From Micavibrio_B sp964633355 (GTDB lineage: Bacteria; Pseudomonadota; Alphaproteobacteria; Micavibrionales; Micavibrionaceae), in assembly GCA_964633355.1 (NCBI GenBank), contig CAZWGO010000001.1:124001-188000 (forward strand): a stretch of DNA of 64,000 nucleotides, in the 5' to 3' direction. Numbering within the stretch: position 1 is the first letter of the stretch; every line of letters starts with the position of its first letter. Below are positions 23,413 to 32,182 of this stretch, piece by piece. A model generated the notes under the pieces. It saw nothing but the letters and a program-made list of their open reading frames with translations, searched no databases and was not told the origin of the DNA. Position numbers and translations under genes: made by a program.

Positions 23413-26103
23413 ATGACACGCGCTGGTCACGATACCCTCAAAACCCGTAAAACCCTCCATGTTGACGGGCAGGCGTATGATTATTTCTCGATTGCCGAGG
23501 CGCAAAAGCAGATCGGCGATATGTCGAGGCTCCCGTACTCCCTTAAAATTCTTCTCGAAAATCTCCTTCGGTATGAAGACGACCGCTCGGTAAATGTCGA
23601 GGACGTCAAAGCGATCAAGGCATGGCTCGACACTGCAAAATCTACCCATGAAGTAGCCTATCGTCCGGCGCGCGTTTTGATGCAGGATTTTACCGGCGTT
23701 CCGGCTGTTGTCGATCTGGCGGCCATGAGGGAAGCGATGACCGCGCTCGGCGGGAACGCGCAAAAAATCAATCCGCTTGCTGCGGTCGATCTCGTTATCG
23801 ATCACTCGGTGATGGTCGATGCCTTCGGCAACAAGAATTCATTCGAGAAAAACGTCGAGCTGGAATTCGAGCGCAATCTGGAGCGCTATGAATTTTTGCG
23901 CTGGGGCCAGTCGGCTTTCAGAAATTTCCGCGTCGTGCCGCCGGGAACAGGTATCTGCCACCAGGTGAACCTTGAGTATTTAGCGCAGGCCGTCTGGGTT
24001 GAAGAAGACGAAGACAAAGCCGGAACCCGTATCGCCTATCCGGATACGTTGGTCGGGACAGATTCACACACGACCATGGTCAATGGTATGGGCGTTCTCG
24101 GCTGGGGCGTCGGCGGTATCGAAGCGGAAGCGGCGATGCTGGGACAACCTGTCTCCATGCTGATCCCTGAAGTGATCGGATTTAAAATCACTGGCTCGAT
24201 GAAAGAAGGCATGACGGCGACTGACCTTGTCTTGATGGTCACGCAGATGCTGCGCGCCAAAGGCGTTGTCAATAAATTCGTCGAATTTTACGGCCCGGGT
24301 CTTGATAATCTTACGCTGGCCGACCGTGCGACGATTGCGAACATGGCGCCGGAATATGGCGCGACGTGCGGGTTCTTCCCGATCGATGCCGAAACGATAC
24401 GTTACATGCTGTTCACAGGCCGCGATCCGCACCGCGTAAAACTGGTTGAGGAATACGCGAAAGAACAGGGCATGTGGAGAGACGCGAATTCCGCCGATCC
24501 AGTTTTTACCGATACTTTGACGCTTGATCTTGATGCGGTTGAACCTTCTCTTGCCGGACCAAAGCGCCCGCAAGATCGCGTGCCGTTGTCCAAAGCCGTT
24601 GAATCCATCCAGACATTGATTCCGCAAACACGTTCCGTTGCGGTCGAAGGTCAGGATTATAAACTGGAAGACGGCGCTGTCGTTATCGCGGCGATCACAA
24701 GCTGTACCAATACTTCGAACCCAAGCGTTCTTGTCGCGGCAGGTCTGTTGGCGAAAAAAGCCAATGAAAAAGGCCTGACATCGAAGCCCTGGGTAAAGAC
24801 TTCCCTCGCACCAGGATCGCAGGTGGTGACGGATTATCTCGATAAAGCAAAATTATCCGAAGAACTCGACAAACTCGGTTTCAATCTAGTCGGTTACGGT
24901 TGTACAACCTGTATCGGTAACTCCGGCCCGCTTCCTGAGGAAATTCAAAAAGCGATTGAGGCTTCGGATTTGACAGTCACTGCCGTATTATCTGGTAACC
25001 GTAACTTCGAAGGCCGCGTCAATCCGCAGACAAAAGGTAATTACCTTGCCTCGCCGCCACTGGTTGTCGCGTATGCGCTGGCCGGAAATATGCAGATCGA
25101 CCTGACGAAAGATTCACTCGGCAATGACCATGACGGTAATCCTGTATATCTCAAAGATATCTGGCCGACGAATAAAGAGATCGCCGATACGATTGAATAT
25201 TGCCTGACCGCAGACATGTTTAAATCGCGCTACGCCAACGTCTTCTTAGGTCCAGAGCAATGGCAGGCGATTCCGACCGCCGGTTCTTCCGAATCCTATT
25301 CATGGAACAACAAATCTACCTATGTGCAAAACCCGCCTTACTTTGTCGGGATGCCGAAAATACCGGGTAAAATTTCCGATATCAAAGGGGCAAGTATTCT
25401 TGCAATCTTCGGCGACTCGATCACGACCGACCATATCTCTCCGGCCGGTAACATCAAGAAAGCGTCCCCTGCGGGCGAATATTTGCTAAACCACGGTGTC
25501 TCTGTCGCTGACTTCAACTCTTACGGCGCACGCCGCGGCAACCATGAAGTTATGATGCGCGGCACGTTTGCCAATATCCGTATCAAGAACGAAATGCTCT
25601 CTGATGTAAATGGGGGCGTCGAAGGCGGTTTTACCAAATACGTCCCGACAGGCGAGCAGGAGTTTATCTATGACGCGGCGATGAAATATGTGGCAAGCAA
25701 TACGCCGCTGGTGATTTTTGCCGGTAAGGAATATGGCACAGGCTCCTCGCGTGACTGGGCGGCAAAGGGCACGAAACTGCTCGGCGTCAAGGCCGTGATC
25801 GCGGAAAGCTTCGAGCGGATCCACCGTTCCAATCTCGTCGGGATGGGCGTGTTGCCGCTGGTTTTCAAATCGGGCATGACGCGCAAGGACTTGAATTTAA
25901 CCGGGGACGAGCAAATCGCGATTACGGGTTTTGAGGAAGGCCTGAAACCGTTGATGGATGTTAAGCTCACGATCACGCGCAAAGACGGCAAAACCGACGA
26001 GCATCTGCTTTATTGCCGTATCGATACGCTGGATGAGGTCGATTACTTCAAACATGGCGGCGTGCTCAATTACGTTTTGCGTGATTTGGCGAGTGTCGCT
26101 TAA
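23413..26103 (+). CDS. acnA: Aconitate hydratase A
   Basis: Isomerises citrate to isocitrate in the TCA cycle, supplying the isocitrate dehydrogenase at 3.6 kb. 896 residues, full length for AcnA/IRP-type aconitases. The [4Fe-4S] cysteines are in TSCTNTSNPS and GYGCTTCIGNSG. Substrate motifs include GTDSHTTMVNG, the swivel-domain GDSITTDHISPAG, SYGARRGNHEVMMRGTFAN, and the active-site GTGSSRDWAAKG. The start at 23413 is preceded by CAGGAGCTTAAAGCC, a strong ribosome site. It is probably monocistronic, with an intrinsic terminator downstream. Aconitases of this group can bind RNA when the cluster is lost, which is known of the family, not visible here. Confidence 0.98.
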   Translation: MTRAGHDTLKTRKTLHVDGQAYDYFSIAEAQKQIGDMSRLPYSLKILLENLLRYEDDRSVNVEDVKAIKAWLDTAKSTHEVAYRPARVLMQDFTGVPAVVDLAAMREAMTALGGNAQKINPLAAVDLVIDHSVMVDAFGNKNSFEKNVELEFERNLERYEFLRWGQSAFRNFRVVPPGTGICHQVNLEYLAQAVWVEEDEDKAGTRIAYPDTLVGTDSHTTMVNGMGVLGWGVGGIEAEAAMLGQPVSMLIPEVIGFKITGSMKEGMTATDLVLMVTQMLRAKGVVNKFVEFYGPGLDNLTLADRATIANMAPEYGATCGFFPIDAETIRYMLFTGRDPHRVKLVEEYAKEQGMWRDANSADPVFTDTLTLDLDAVEPSLAGPKRPQDRVPLSKAVESIQTLIPQTRSVAVEGQDYKLEDGAVVIAAITSCTNTSNPSVLVAAGLLAKKANEKGLTSKPWVKTSLAPGSQVVTDYLDKAKLSEELDKLGFNLVGYGCTTCIGNSGPLPEEIQKAIEASDLTVTAVLSGNRNFEGRVNPQTKGNYLASPPLVVAYALAGNMQIDLTKDSLGNDHDGNPVYLKDIWPTNKEIADTIEYCLTADMFKSRYANVFLGPEQWQAIPTAGSSESYSWNNKSTYVQNPPYFVGMPKIPGKISDIKGASILAIFGDSITTDHISPAGNIKKASPAGEYLLNHGVSVADFNSYGARRGNHEVMMRGTFANIRIKNEMLSDVNGGVEGGFTKYVPTGEQEFIYDAAMKYVASNTPLVIFAGKEYGTGSSRDWAAKGTKLLGVKAVIAESFERIHRSNLVGMGVLPLVFKSGMTRKDLNLTGDEQIAITGFEEGLKPLMDVKLTITRKDGKTDEHLLYCRIDTLDEVDYFKHGGVLNYVLRDLASVA

Positions 26104-26133
26104 ATAAAGTTTTTCTAGAGAGTGCTGAAACGA

Positions 26134-26168
26134 AAAGAGCGGGAAGGTGGTTTCCCGCTCTTTTTTAT
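26134..26168 (+). terminator. Intrinsic terminator after acnA
   Basis: AAAGAGCGGGAA-GGTGG-TTTCCCGCTCTTTTTT forms a G+C-rich stem followed by a run of six T, 30 bases after the acnA stop. Confidence 0.93.
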
Positions 26169-26221
26169 TGACATAATGATTTCGTGATTGTTATATTTTT
26201 GTCTCAAACACGGAGAAACAA

Positions 26222-26419
26222 ATGCGTAAAGATTTCATGGCCGGAGCGGCTGTCGTTATAGTTGCGGGATGCGTAGCAGCCCGAGTAGTTAGAAATGTCT
26301 TTGATGAGGCTGTGGACCGCAGCAATAAAGAAGTTTTTGGCAGCCCTTTTTCAGATACGCCCCTGCCGGTAAGCTACGAAGCAAAGAGCGATGCTCCGGC
26401 TTTAGGTATCGGCGCCTAA
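26222..26419 (+). CDS. Small exported or lipoprotein-like peptide, 65 aa
   Basis: A basic start (MRKDF) and a short hydrophobic run end in VAGC around residue 17, a possible lipobox, though the stretch is short for a signal peptide. The rest is hydrophilic. CACGGAGAAACAA before the ATG gives a fair ribosome site. It lies between the acnA terminator and the zincin-like gene, with a promoter-like A+T-rich region before it. Unknown function. Confidence 0.5.
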   Translation: MRKDFMAGAAVVIVAGCVAARVVRNVFDEAVDRSNKEVFGSPFSDTPLPVSYEAKSDAPALGIGA

Positions 26420-26461
26420 CCAACCCTCTTTTATCCATAATTAAGGTTTTTCGTTCATACT

Positions 26462-27499
26462 ATGCGGATGAGCGAACCTAATTTTGATGCTTATAAAACC
26501 CACATAACACAAAAACCCCCGGTTGAGGCTGTAACGATTACCGATGGCGGCCAGCGTGGAACACGCGACGATTACATTACCGTTGATTTTGATAAATTTA
26601 GATCTTTATTGTCGAAAGAAGCTGATCGATTAACCGATAAATTTATCAAAGCCGCTTCCGATGGAAGAATAAGTAAAAATGTACTTGCCGATTTTGAGTC
26701 CGATTTTCGTGAGAATGTTGCATTAGCTAGAAGCTTAGATCCCGCCCTTGAAGGAACTTCCGGCGGCGTCGTTTACAAAAAATCACATATCATGATGATC
26801 GATAGCTGGGCGGATAGTTTTATCGAACGAGCTGAAGGTGTATTGGGTGGCCGGAATATAAGTGAAAATTCTGCCAATGATGAGCGACTCAATCGGCAAT
26901 ATCTTCGAGAACATGAAGTGGCCCATCAAATGCTGGGTTTAGACGAAGCAGGAGCCGACTATATGGCCGCAGCACGGTTGTTGCAAACCAGCCCAGGACC
27001 GAAAACAGAAGATTTTCTTCAGCGTATGGCAGATTTAAAAACTGTTTCTCCCTATCTTTCAGATAACCAGCGATCAGATAGGCTATCTAAAACTTACGGA
27101 TATGGATGCGGTGAAGCGATCATGGCTGCGTTGGGCGATGAAAAAAATATAAGGAACATCTCGGTCGAGGAAATGTACGATAATGCGCAGATGTATGATT
27201 TAAAAAATACCGATTATAGATCTGTTAAAGTTGACGGCAATTTAGTTCGCCCTGAAATAATCATTCGTGAAGACATAAAGAAAATAAATCCGGATATTCA
27301 GACATATAAACCTGGGGACTTCGTAAAGGCCGGACAGCAGATTTTAGATAGCAAAGCCTATCCTATAGGTACCCCTCAACATGAAGCTCTGGAAAACGCT
27401 GTTGAAGCTTTTCAAAGAATTGATAAAGCCGTAACAGAAATGCCTCCATTGGTTCCAGTCAAATCTGCGCCAGCGCTTCAACCGACTATACAGCCCTAA
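26462..27499 (+). CDS. Predicted zincin metallopeptidase-like protein (HEVAH motif)
   Basis: 345 residues, soluble, no signal peptide. Residues 151-155 are HEVAH in LREHEVAHQMLGLDEAGADYMAA, a HExxH helix with Glu162 and Asp166 nearby as possible third ligands; this close spacing is like peptidases that use a gluzincin-style or short-linker ligand. The rest is unrecognised. The DNA is A+T-rich compared with acnA, with codon use to match. It ends exactly one base before the convergent gene starts its stop codon, a zero-base intergenic gap. The peptidase role is inferred from the motif. Confidence 0.66.
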   Translation: MRMSEPNFDAYKTHITQKPPVEAVTITDGGQRGTRDDYITVDFDKFRSLLSKEADRLTDKFIKAASDGRISKNVLADFESDFRENVALARSLDPALEGTSGGVVYKKSHIMMIDSWADSFIERAEGVLGGRNISENSANDERLNRQYLREHEVAHQMLGLDEAGADYMAAARLLQTSPGPKTEDFLQRMADLKTVSPYLSDNQRSDRLSKTYGYGCGEAIMAALGDEKNIRNISVEEMYDNAQMYDLKNTDYRSVKVDGNLVRPEIIIREDIKKINPDIQTYKPGDFVKAGQQILDSKAYPIGTPQHEALENAVEAFQRIDKAVTEMPPLVPVKSAPALQPTIQP

Positions 27500-28420
27500 T
27501 CAATCGATCTGGTTTTCTTTCTCCGCTTTTTTACGCATCGCCTCGTCATGCGCATAGCGTTCCGCATCAACAATCAGTTGCGGGAATTCCGGTTTTTCGG
27601 GGCGGTAGGTAACTTTGAAAAAGTTCTCAAAATTTTTAATTTCGGCGTTCAAGCGCGGCAGGCGGCGGCGGGCGGCATCGGCGGCTTTATATTCCTCGCT
27701 ATAGCGGATAATGCTGCCAAGTCGCAGGCCTTCATTCACGCGTCCAATGAGATAGGCGTGGTGAATGCCTTCCAGAAAAGCGGCGCTGACGGTCAGGCAT
27801 TGCGCAGCGCTTAAGCGGCGGTCCATATTCTTTTCTTCCGCCACATAATTGAAATTGGTGCGGCGAATGGGCGAGCGCAGGATCATGGCGCAGCGGGCGC
27901 GGTTCTTATTGATGTCCAGCACGACGCCGGTATCGGCCTGATGCTCGATGGAAACGGAGGTGCCTTTTTCCGCGAAAATCTCTTCGGCGAGGAAAACCGA
28001 GCGCTCGTAATTTCCGGTATCGTTGCGGTAATCGCAATTCTCGATGACATCCAGAAAACCGTGCGGGTCGCCGGAGCGAAAAATCAATTTCCCTTTATTG
28101 TAGACCGAGGCCCAGTTCTTCTCGCCAAAGGCGCCTTCGGCGTCATAGACGATATCATTCCAGGCTTGGGTAAAATCAAATTTTTCTTCCCGTGGCAGCA
28201 AAGGGCCTTGGCGGAAGAAAGTCTGAACGATGCTCGACGCCATACGAACACAGCCATACATGGACTGGGAGCGGACGATAAAACGCTCGATAGCACGGCC
28301 TGTCATATCCGGCAGGTTAAGGGCGATACGGTTGCTGAGGGCAATAACGGGCGGTAAATCCGTCGCTTTAACCGGACGGATAATAAATTTTTCCCGCAAT
28401 AGTGAGGTAGAAAAGTTCAC
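27500..28420 (-). CDS. Hypothetical protein, 306 aa
   Basis: Soluble protein with no signal peptide and no recognised domain. It is mixed alpha/beta by eye, with a middle region of strands around SVSIEHQADTGVVLDINKNRARCAMI and a long charged helix at the C-terminus. G+C and codon use match the core genes rather than the A+T-rich neighbour. It converges head-on with the gene ending at 27499 with no bases between. Unknown role. Confidence 0.65.
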   Translation of the reverse strand: MNFSTSLLREKFIIRPVKATDLPPVIALSNRIALNLPDMTGRAIERFIVRSQSMYGCVRMASSIVQTFFRQGPLLPREEKFDFTQAWNDIVYDAEGAFGEKNWASVYNKGKLIFRSGDPHGFLDVIENCDYRNDTGNYERSVFLAEEIFAEKGTSVSIEHQADTGVVLDINKNRARCAMILRSPIRRTNFNYVAEEKNMDRRLSAAQCLTVSAAFLEGIHHAYLIGRVNEGLRLGSIIRYSEEYKAADAARRRLPRLNAEIKNFENFFKVTYRPEKPEFPQLIVDAERYAHDEAMRKKAEKENQID

Positions 28421-28487
28421 TGGATGGCTCCCCGCGGTAATAATACCAGCTTATAATGAAAGCTAAACCTAAAAAATGGAGAATAGG

Positions 28488-29441
28488 TTAAGCAACCAGA
28501 CGGGGGTGCGGAGCCGGGCTATTTACAGGCAGTTTTCGGCCGCCATGTTCAAGGAAATGACCGACGAAATAATCGGCGACGGCTTCGGTTACATTAGGAG
28601 GTTCGATTGCAAGAGTGGGAAAACCAAATCTTGTATCCAGTTTATCAAGGTGATGGCAAAGTCCGGCTTCGTATAGTTTATGATGAATTCCGATCTCATT
28701 AGTTATAAGACTTTTCCCAGCCATCAGGCATTCGGAAAAGATAGAACCTGAGAAGCCAGCGATCGCTATATGGTCTGCCGATGCAATAAGGCCCAAATAA
28801 GGATTGTAACCGAAAGATTGCCGATTGAATTCGTCTTTCATTGAATAGTTTCTAATTTCTACATCTTTAGACAATTCATGATAATCGATTTCAGCTCTTA
28901 AAACCTTGATAAATTCAGCTTGATCTAAATAGTCGGTTCTGCCCATGCCACATATAAAAAGCGTCGTTTTCGGGTCAGGGCACGATCGTATCATTGCGAC
29001 TAATTTATCAGCTAAGACATAACCCCTTCGGGTGCCGCAAACGATATTCATGACCGCGACCAGCCGGTTGTTTATCTCTGGGTATCTAGCCTGAAATATC
29101 TCTTTTTCACTGTTCAGCATGTCTTGTGTGATGTGATGAGATACAAGAGAATCTTTAAAAGGATGTCTTATATATTCAGATAAATATTCATTGATCTCGT
29201 TGGTCCAGTAGAGGCTTTCATATTCAGGCCTGTGTTTGAATGCGAATACGACATCCGGAAGACCAATGTCGCCTTTTAAATTTTGATATTGTTCATCGTT
29301 CTCGACGCAATGCCATGGACGGCCCGTTTTTTCTGCGAAAAGCTTCCCGATACCGCGATAAGCCTGGCAATCTCCGCGAGTAAGATTGGTCTCGCCGGAA
29401 AGATCGGTTAACACATAAGGCTTGGGGTCCAGTAAACGCAT
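28488..29441 (-). CDS. ELM1-like (mitochondrial-fission ELM1 family) protein, tentative
   Basis: 317 residues, no signal peptide. The C-terminal half resembles the ELM1/DUF1022 family, which has a glycosyltransferase-B-like fold: FICGMGRTDYLD, then NPYLGLIASADHIAIAGFSGSIFSECLMAGKSLIT, where the family reads NPYxGLLAWADAIxVTxDSxSMxSEAxxTGKPV. The N-terminal segment with CQAYRGIG and LPDVVFAFKHR also fits the order of that family. ELM1 members in bacteria are of unclear biochemistry, so a nucleotide-sugar transferase role is only inference. AACAAG lies directly before the ATG. Confidence 0.55.
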   Translation of the reverse strand: MRLLDPKPYVLTDLSGETNLTRGDCQAYRGIGKLFAEKTGRPWHCVENDEQYQNLKGDIGLPDVVFAFKHRPEYESLYWTNEINEYLSEYIRHPFKDSLVSHHITQDMLNSEKEIFQARYPEINNRLVAVMNIVCGTRRGYVLADKLVAMIRSCPDPKTTLFICGMGRTDYLDQAEFIKVLRAEIDYHELSKDVEIRNYSMKDEFNRQSFGYNPYLGLIASADHIAIAGFSGSIFSECLMAGKSLITNEIGIHHKLYEAGLCHHLDKLDTRFGFPTLAIEPPNVTEAVADYFVGHFLEHGGRKLPVNSPAPHPRLVA

Positions 29442-29491
29442 CTTGTTTACATAACAAATTTAAGGTTTTGGGGCAAGTTTTTTATGAGGAT

Positions 29492-29585
29492 TGTCATTCC
29501 CTGAATTGCCAAGCAATTCTAAGGGAATCCACAGTGACGCTGCGCCATGGATCGCCTTAGAATTCTACGAATTCAGGCGATGACG
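29492..29585. repeat. Long imperfect inverted repeat
   Basis: GTCATTCCCTGAATTGC at the left and GAATTCAGGCGATGAC at the right pair across an internal second arm set (CAATTCTAAGGGAATCCA against TGGATCGCCTTAGAATTC). It is one of several ~90-base palindromic elements in the intergenic regions of this window. Confidence 0.8.
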
Positions 29586-29591
29586 AAAGAG

Positions 29592-29948
29592 TTAAAGCGG
29601 GAAATAGCTGAATTCCGGCTGCTTATCGGCTGGCTTGGCTTTACGGCGATCGAGCCAAATTTCATCGGCTGTTTCTATCACGGCAATTGGATCGATGCCG
29701 TGGAAGAGGGAGGTCAGCAAGCCTCCTGTAACTATATCGAGAGCCAGAAAGCCACCATACCCATCACTTTTGTTCCTCTGATGGTTGGCGCTTTCTGCAA
29801 TCGTTTTTTTAGTACACACACCCATATCGCGTCTGTCCGAAATATGGTGAACATTTTCATTTGCACTGGAAGAAAATAGCCATTGGAGGGAGCCTTTTCT
29901 TTCTCTTTCTTTTCTGTCTAAAGTTTTTGCAAATGATGTTTCGTTCAT
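29592..29948 (-). CDS. Hypothetical protein, 118 aa
   Basis: Short soluble protein preceded by GATGAGGGC three bases before the ATG at 29948. It is basic at the N-terminus and has one hydrophobic stretch (FLALDIVTGGLLTSLFHGI). It ends just outside the palindrome at 29492-29585, which is why I prefer it over the opposite-strand frame that begins inside that repeat. No family recognised. Confidence 0.45.
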   Translation of the reverse strand: MNETSFAKTLDRKERERKGSLQWLFSSSANENVHHISDRRDMGVCTKKTIAESANHQRNKSDGYGGFLALDIVTGGLLTSLFHGIDPIAVIETADEIWLDRRKAKPADKQPEFSYFPL

Positions 29949-30063
29949 GCCCTCATCATGTCAGGGGCGCGTGAACGAGCTTTTAATTTTGCCTTGTATT
30001 TTATGGAGTTTAGGGGTGTTTCGTTTCGGATTTAGATCAAATTTTATCTATGTTTATTACCAC

Positions 30064-30226
30064 GATGTCATCCCGAGAGAGCGAAGCGATCCGAGGGATC
30101 TCACCTTAATCTAGATGAGATTCCTCGGCTGCGTGCTAAAGCACTTCGCTCGGAATGACAAGATATGAGCGGAGACATTCTGGATTGCCGCGGTTGCATA
30201 AGCTCCCTCGCAATGACAGTCTGACT
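30064..30226. repeat. Two palindromic repeat elements in tandem
   Basis: A ~95-base inverted repeat (GTCATCCCGAG ... CTCGGAATGACA at 30066-30162) is followed by a half element (CATTCTGGATTGCCGCG ... CTCGCAATGACAG at 30178-30224) that matches the right half of the full element at 32915-33008. The 282-base stretch 29949-30230 contains no gene. Confidence 0.85.
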
Positions 30227-30230
30227 TTAA

Positions 30231-30596
30231 TTAACCGTGCTGAAGAGAAAGGTTGCGCAACGCATCGCTGATGCAGTGGAAGTTATTACCGGCATCGATG
30301 ACCGGAATATTCGCTTCTGTCGCTGCTTGTTTCATATCGTCACAAGACGTAATGATTGCGCGGGAAAGGTGTGGCGTTTTCTCGGCGTAAATCTCGATAG
30401 CTTCTCGAGCGTCATCGCCTTTGATCGAGTCCCTGAATTTATGGCTTAGTTCCAGTCTTGAACGGGCAATGATGTCCTGACGGGTTGTAATGACAACCGA
30501 ATGCGGATGCAGGGCGAAAATAGAATTCTCCAACGCAGATTTTTCAGGAGAAGGAGATGCGTCTCTATGGAACGCGACAACGAGAGAATTTTGCAT
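30231..30596 (-). CDS. Hypothetical protein, ~121 aa
   Basis: Soluble protein without signal peptide or known domain. I start it at ATG 30596; the frame extends to 30605 with a second start. It has an alternating strand/helix pattern (SLVVAFHRD, SVVITTRQDIIARSR, AIITSCDDMK) that could be a small alpha/beta fold. It begins 69 bases after the convergently oriented next gene region and lies beside palindromic repeats. Unknown. Confidence 0.5.
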   Translation of the reverse strand: MQNSLVVAFHRDASPSPEKSALENSIFALHPHSVVITTRQDIIARSRLELSHKFRDSIKGDDAREAIEIYAEKTPHLSRAIITSCDDMKQAATEANIPVIDAGNNFHCISDALRNLSLQHG

Positions 30597-30674
30597 CAGA
30601 CACACCTTATAATTTACGCAGTGGTTCTAAGATACCAAATCACAGGGCAATTAAGCAATGAATCCCGCTGCATA

Positions 30675-31502
30675 TCAGGGGCGCGAAAAGCTCGGGGTGG
30701 GTTCTGTCGGGCGCACCGCCGTCAGGCCCCTTGCGATCTGGCGCACGCGCGTAAAGTAGTTATTGCGGGTTTTGGTGAGAAGGGACGGCCATTTCTCGTA
30801 CGGCACGGCATGCGAGATATCATAGTCAGGCAGATAGGCATAGGGCGTCGCCATATCCCAAAGCTTTACTTTATTCATGAGCGTGTCGAGCCGCGCGGAA
30901 TCCGCCATCGCCCATTTGGCAATCGGTGAGCCGATGGACAGGGCAAGAATGGAGATCGGCTCATGCGGGTTGATGATAACTGCTTCGGCTTTAGGGACGG
31001 AGCCGATTTGATCTTCGGTGCGGCGGTCAATTTTAACTGCGCTTTCGTTAAACTCATATGGAGGGAAACGCGCCATGTCGAACGTGGCCCGAAGCTGTCC
31101 GGCATAATAGTAAAAGGCCGCTTCTTCGAAGCGCTTGCGGTCCGATAAGGCCTTGGCGAGATAGAAGAGGCCCTTGGGCGGCACGGAGCCCGGGTCGATA
31201 TCGACGGCGCGGATGACTTTTTCCAGCGCGGTGTCGTTATCAATGGTCATGAGGTCGGTATAATACGGCCATTCGGTTAAGCTATCGGTTTTCTTCAGCG
31301 CATCTTCCGGTTTCAGGGCTTTGGGCGCGGGCGTTTCCTTTGGCGCTGAACTTGCCGCTTTTTGATCTGCAGCCTTCTCTTCAGGTACGGGCGCCGTTTT
31401 GGTGACGCTCATATGCCGCATGGGCTTTGGCGCGGCGTTTTGCTGGGCAAAGGCGGCGGCGGGTAAAACGAGGCAGGCTGTCAGGATAAGGGCGCGAAAC
31501 AT
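30675..31502 (-). CDS. Secreted hypothetical protein with helical repeats
   Basis: A Sec signal peptide (residues 1-19, LVLPAAAFAQ) leads to a 255-residue periplasmic protein. After an alanine/lysine/proline-rich linker (about 20-65), helices such as DNDTALEKVIRAVDIDPGSVPPKGLFYLAKALSDRKRFEEAAFYYYAG look like one or two TPR/Sel1-type hairpins. The C-terminus is unassigned. No operon partner is close. Function unknown, but a periplasmic scaffold is plausible. Confidence 0.74.
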   Translation of the reverse strand: MFRALILTACLVLPAAAFAQQNAAPKPMRHMSVTKTAPVPEEKAADQKAASSAPKETPAPKALKPEDALKKTDSLTEWPYYTDLMTIDNDTALEKVIRAVDIDPGSVPPKGLFYLAKALSDRKRFEEAAFYYYAGQLRATFDMARFPPYEFNESAVKIDRRTEDQIGSVPKAEAVIINPHEPISILALSIGSPIAKWAMADSARLDTLMNKVKLWDMATPYAYLPDYDISHAVPYEKWPSLLTKTRNNYFTRVRQIARGLTAVRPTEPTPSFSRP

Positions 31503-31599
31503 GGCTTTTTAAGTAATTTGTTAATCTTTTGCCAATCTTAGCCGGTTATACTGAAAAAGGAAGCCATAGAAATCAGCTTAAGAAGCAGGGCCGGGTATC

Positions 31600-31779
31600 A
31601 TGAAAACTGCATTGAATTTTTTGAGCATTTGGGCGCGTTCGAAAGAAGGCGCAACCGCTATCGAATATAGTTTAATCGCGGCAGCTATCGCGCTGGCGAT
31701 TATGGGCGTTGTTTTCGGTTTGGGCGATAAAGTTTATGATTTAATGTATTCCAGCCTGCCCGGCGCATTTGATGGTTAA
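31600..31779 (+). CDS. Flp/Fap-type pilin, 59 aa, orphan
   Basis: Short frame from ATG 31600 to TAA 31779. Residues 13-23 (RSKEGATAIEY) match the prepilin cleavage region of Flp pilins, where the usual motif is (D/E)ExGATAIEYGLI, followed by a hydrophobic helix (SLIAAAIALAIMGVVFGLG) and a short tail. Flp pilins are exported by the Tad system after processing by a CpaA-type peptidase and form adhesive pili. No Tad/Cpa genes lie in this window, so the machinery must be elsewhere or absent. The gene is too short for a usual length cut-off. Ribosome site: GCAGGGCCGGGTATC. Confidence 0.82.
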   Translation: MKTALNFLSIWARSKEGATAIEYSLIAAAIALAIMGVVFGLGDKVYDLMYSSLPGAFDG

Positions 31780-31804
31780 TTATTGTCTTTTTTAATTAAA
31801 ATAT

Positions 31805-32149
31805 TTAAGACCAATTCTGCACGCGGCTTTGATTGACGATAACGCGCAATCCATTTGGCGATAAAGCCGAGCCGTTATAAATCCATATTTCCTGATCTGG
31901 TAATTGCTCGATGCGAAGGGGCGGGCCTTTGGCGTCTTTCAGCTGATCGGCGGTTTGGCCGGTCCAGATTTTACCGGAAGCAACCATACGGGCGATCTCT
32001 TCATTTTCGTACTTTGAAAAGAATCTGCGAAACCGCGTTTCGTATTTCAATGCGCGCCATGCGCCGAAAATCACCGCCGAGAAGATGACGAAAAGAACAG
32101 GCAAAACCAGCAGAATCGCAATGGCGAAGAATAGGATAAATTTAATCAT
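31805..32149 (-). CDS. Small single-pass membrane protein, 114 aa
   Basis: A hydrophobic N-terminus (residues 1-30) followed by a basic cytosolic helix (LKYETRFRRFFSKYENEE) and a C-terminal domain of about 55 residues with a GKIWTGQTADQLKDAKG stretch. The domain resembles the small SmpA/BamE-type folds in its TxxQL..GxP pattern, but that is a guess. It converges on the pilin with a 25-base gap. Confidence 0.65.
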   Translation of the reverse strand: MIKFILFFAIAILLVLPVLFVIFSAVIFGAWRALKYETRFRRFFSKYENEEIARMVASGKIWTGQTADQLKDAKGPPLRIEQLPDQEIWIYNGSALSPNGLRVIVNQSRVQNWS

Positions 32150-32182
32150 TGATACGGGAATGTAGTGAATTATGCGGCAAAA

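Noticed and set aside
29547..29879. Plus-strand frame of 110 codons at 29.5 kb
   Set aside because: It begins inside the palindrome at 29492-29585 and has no ribosome site; the opposite-strand frame at 29592-29948 starts with one and ends outside the repeat.
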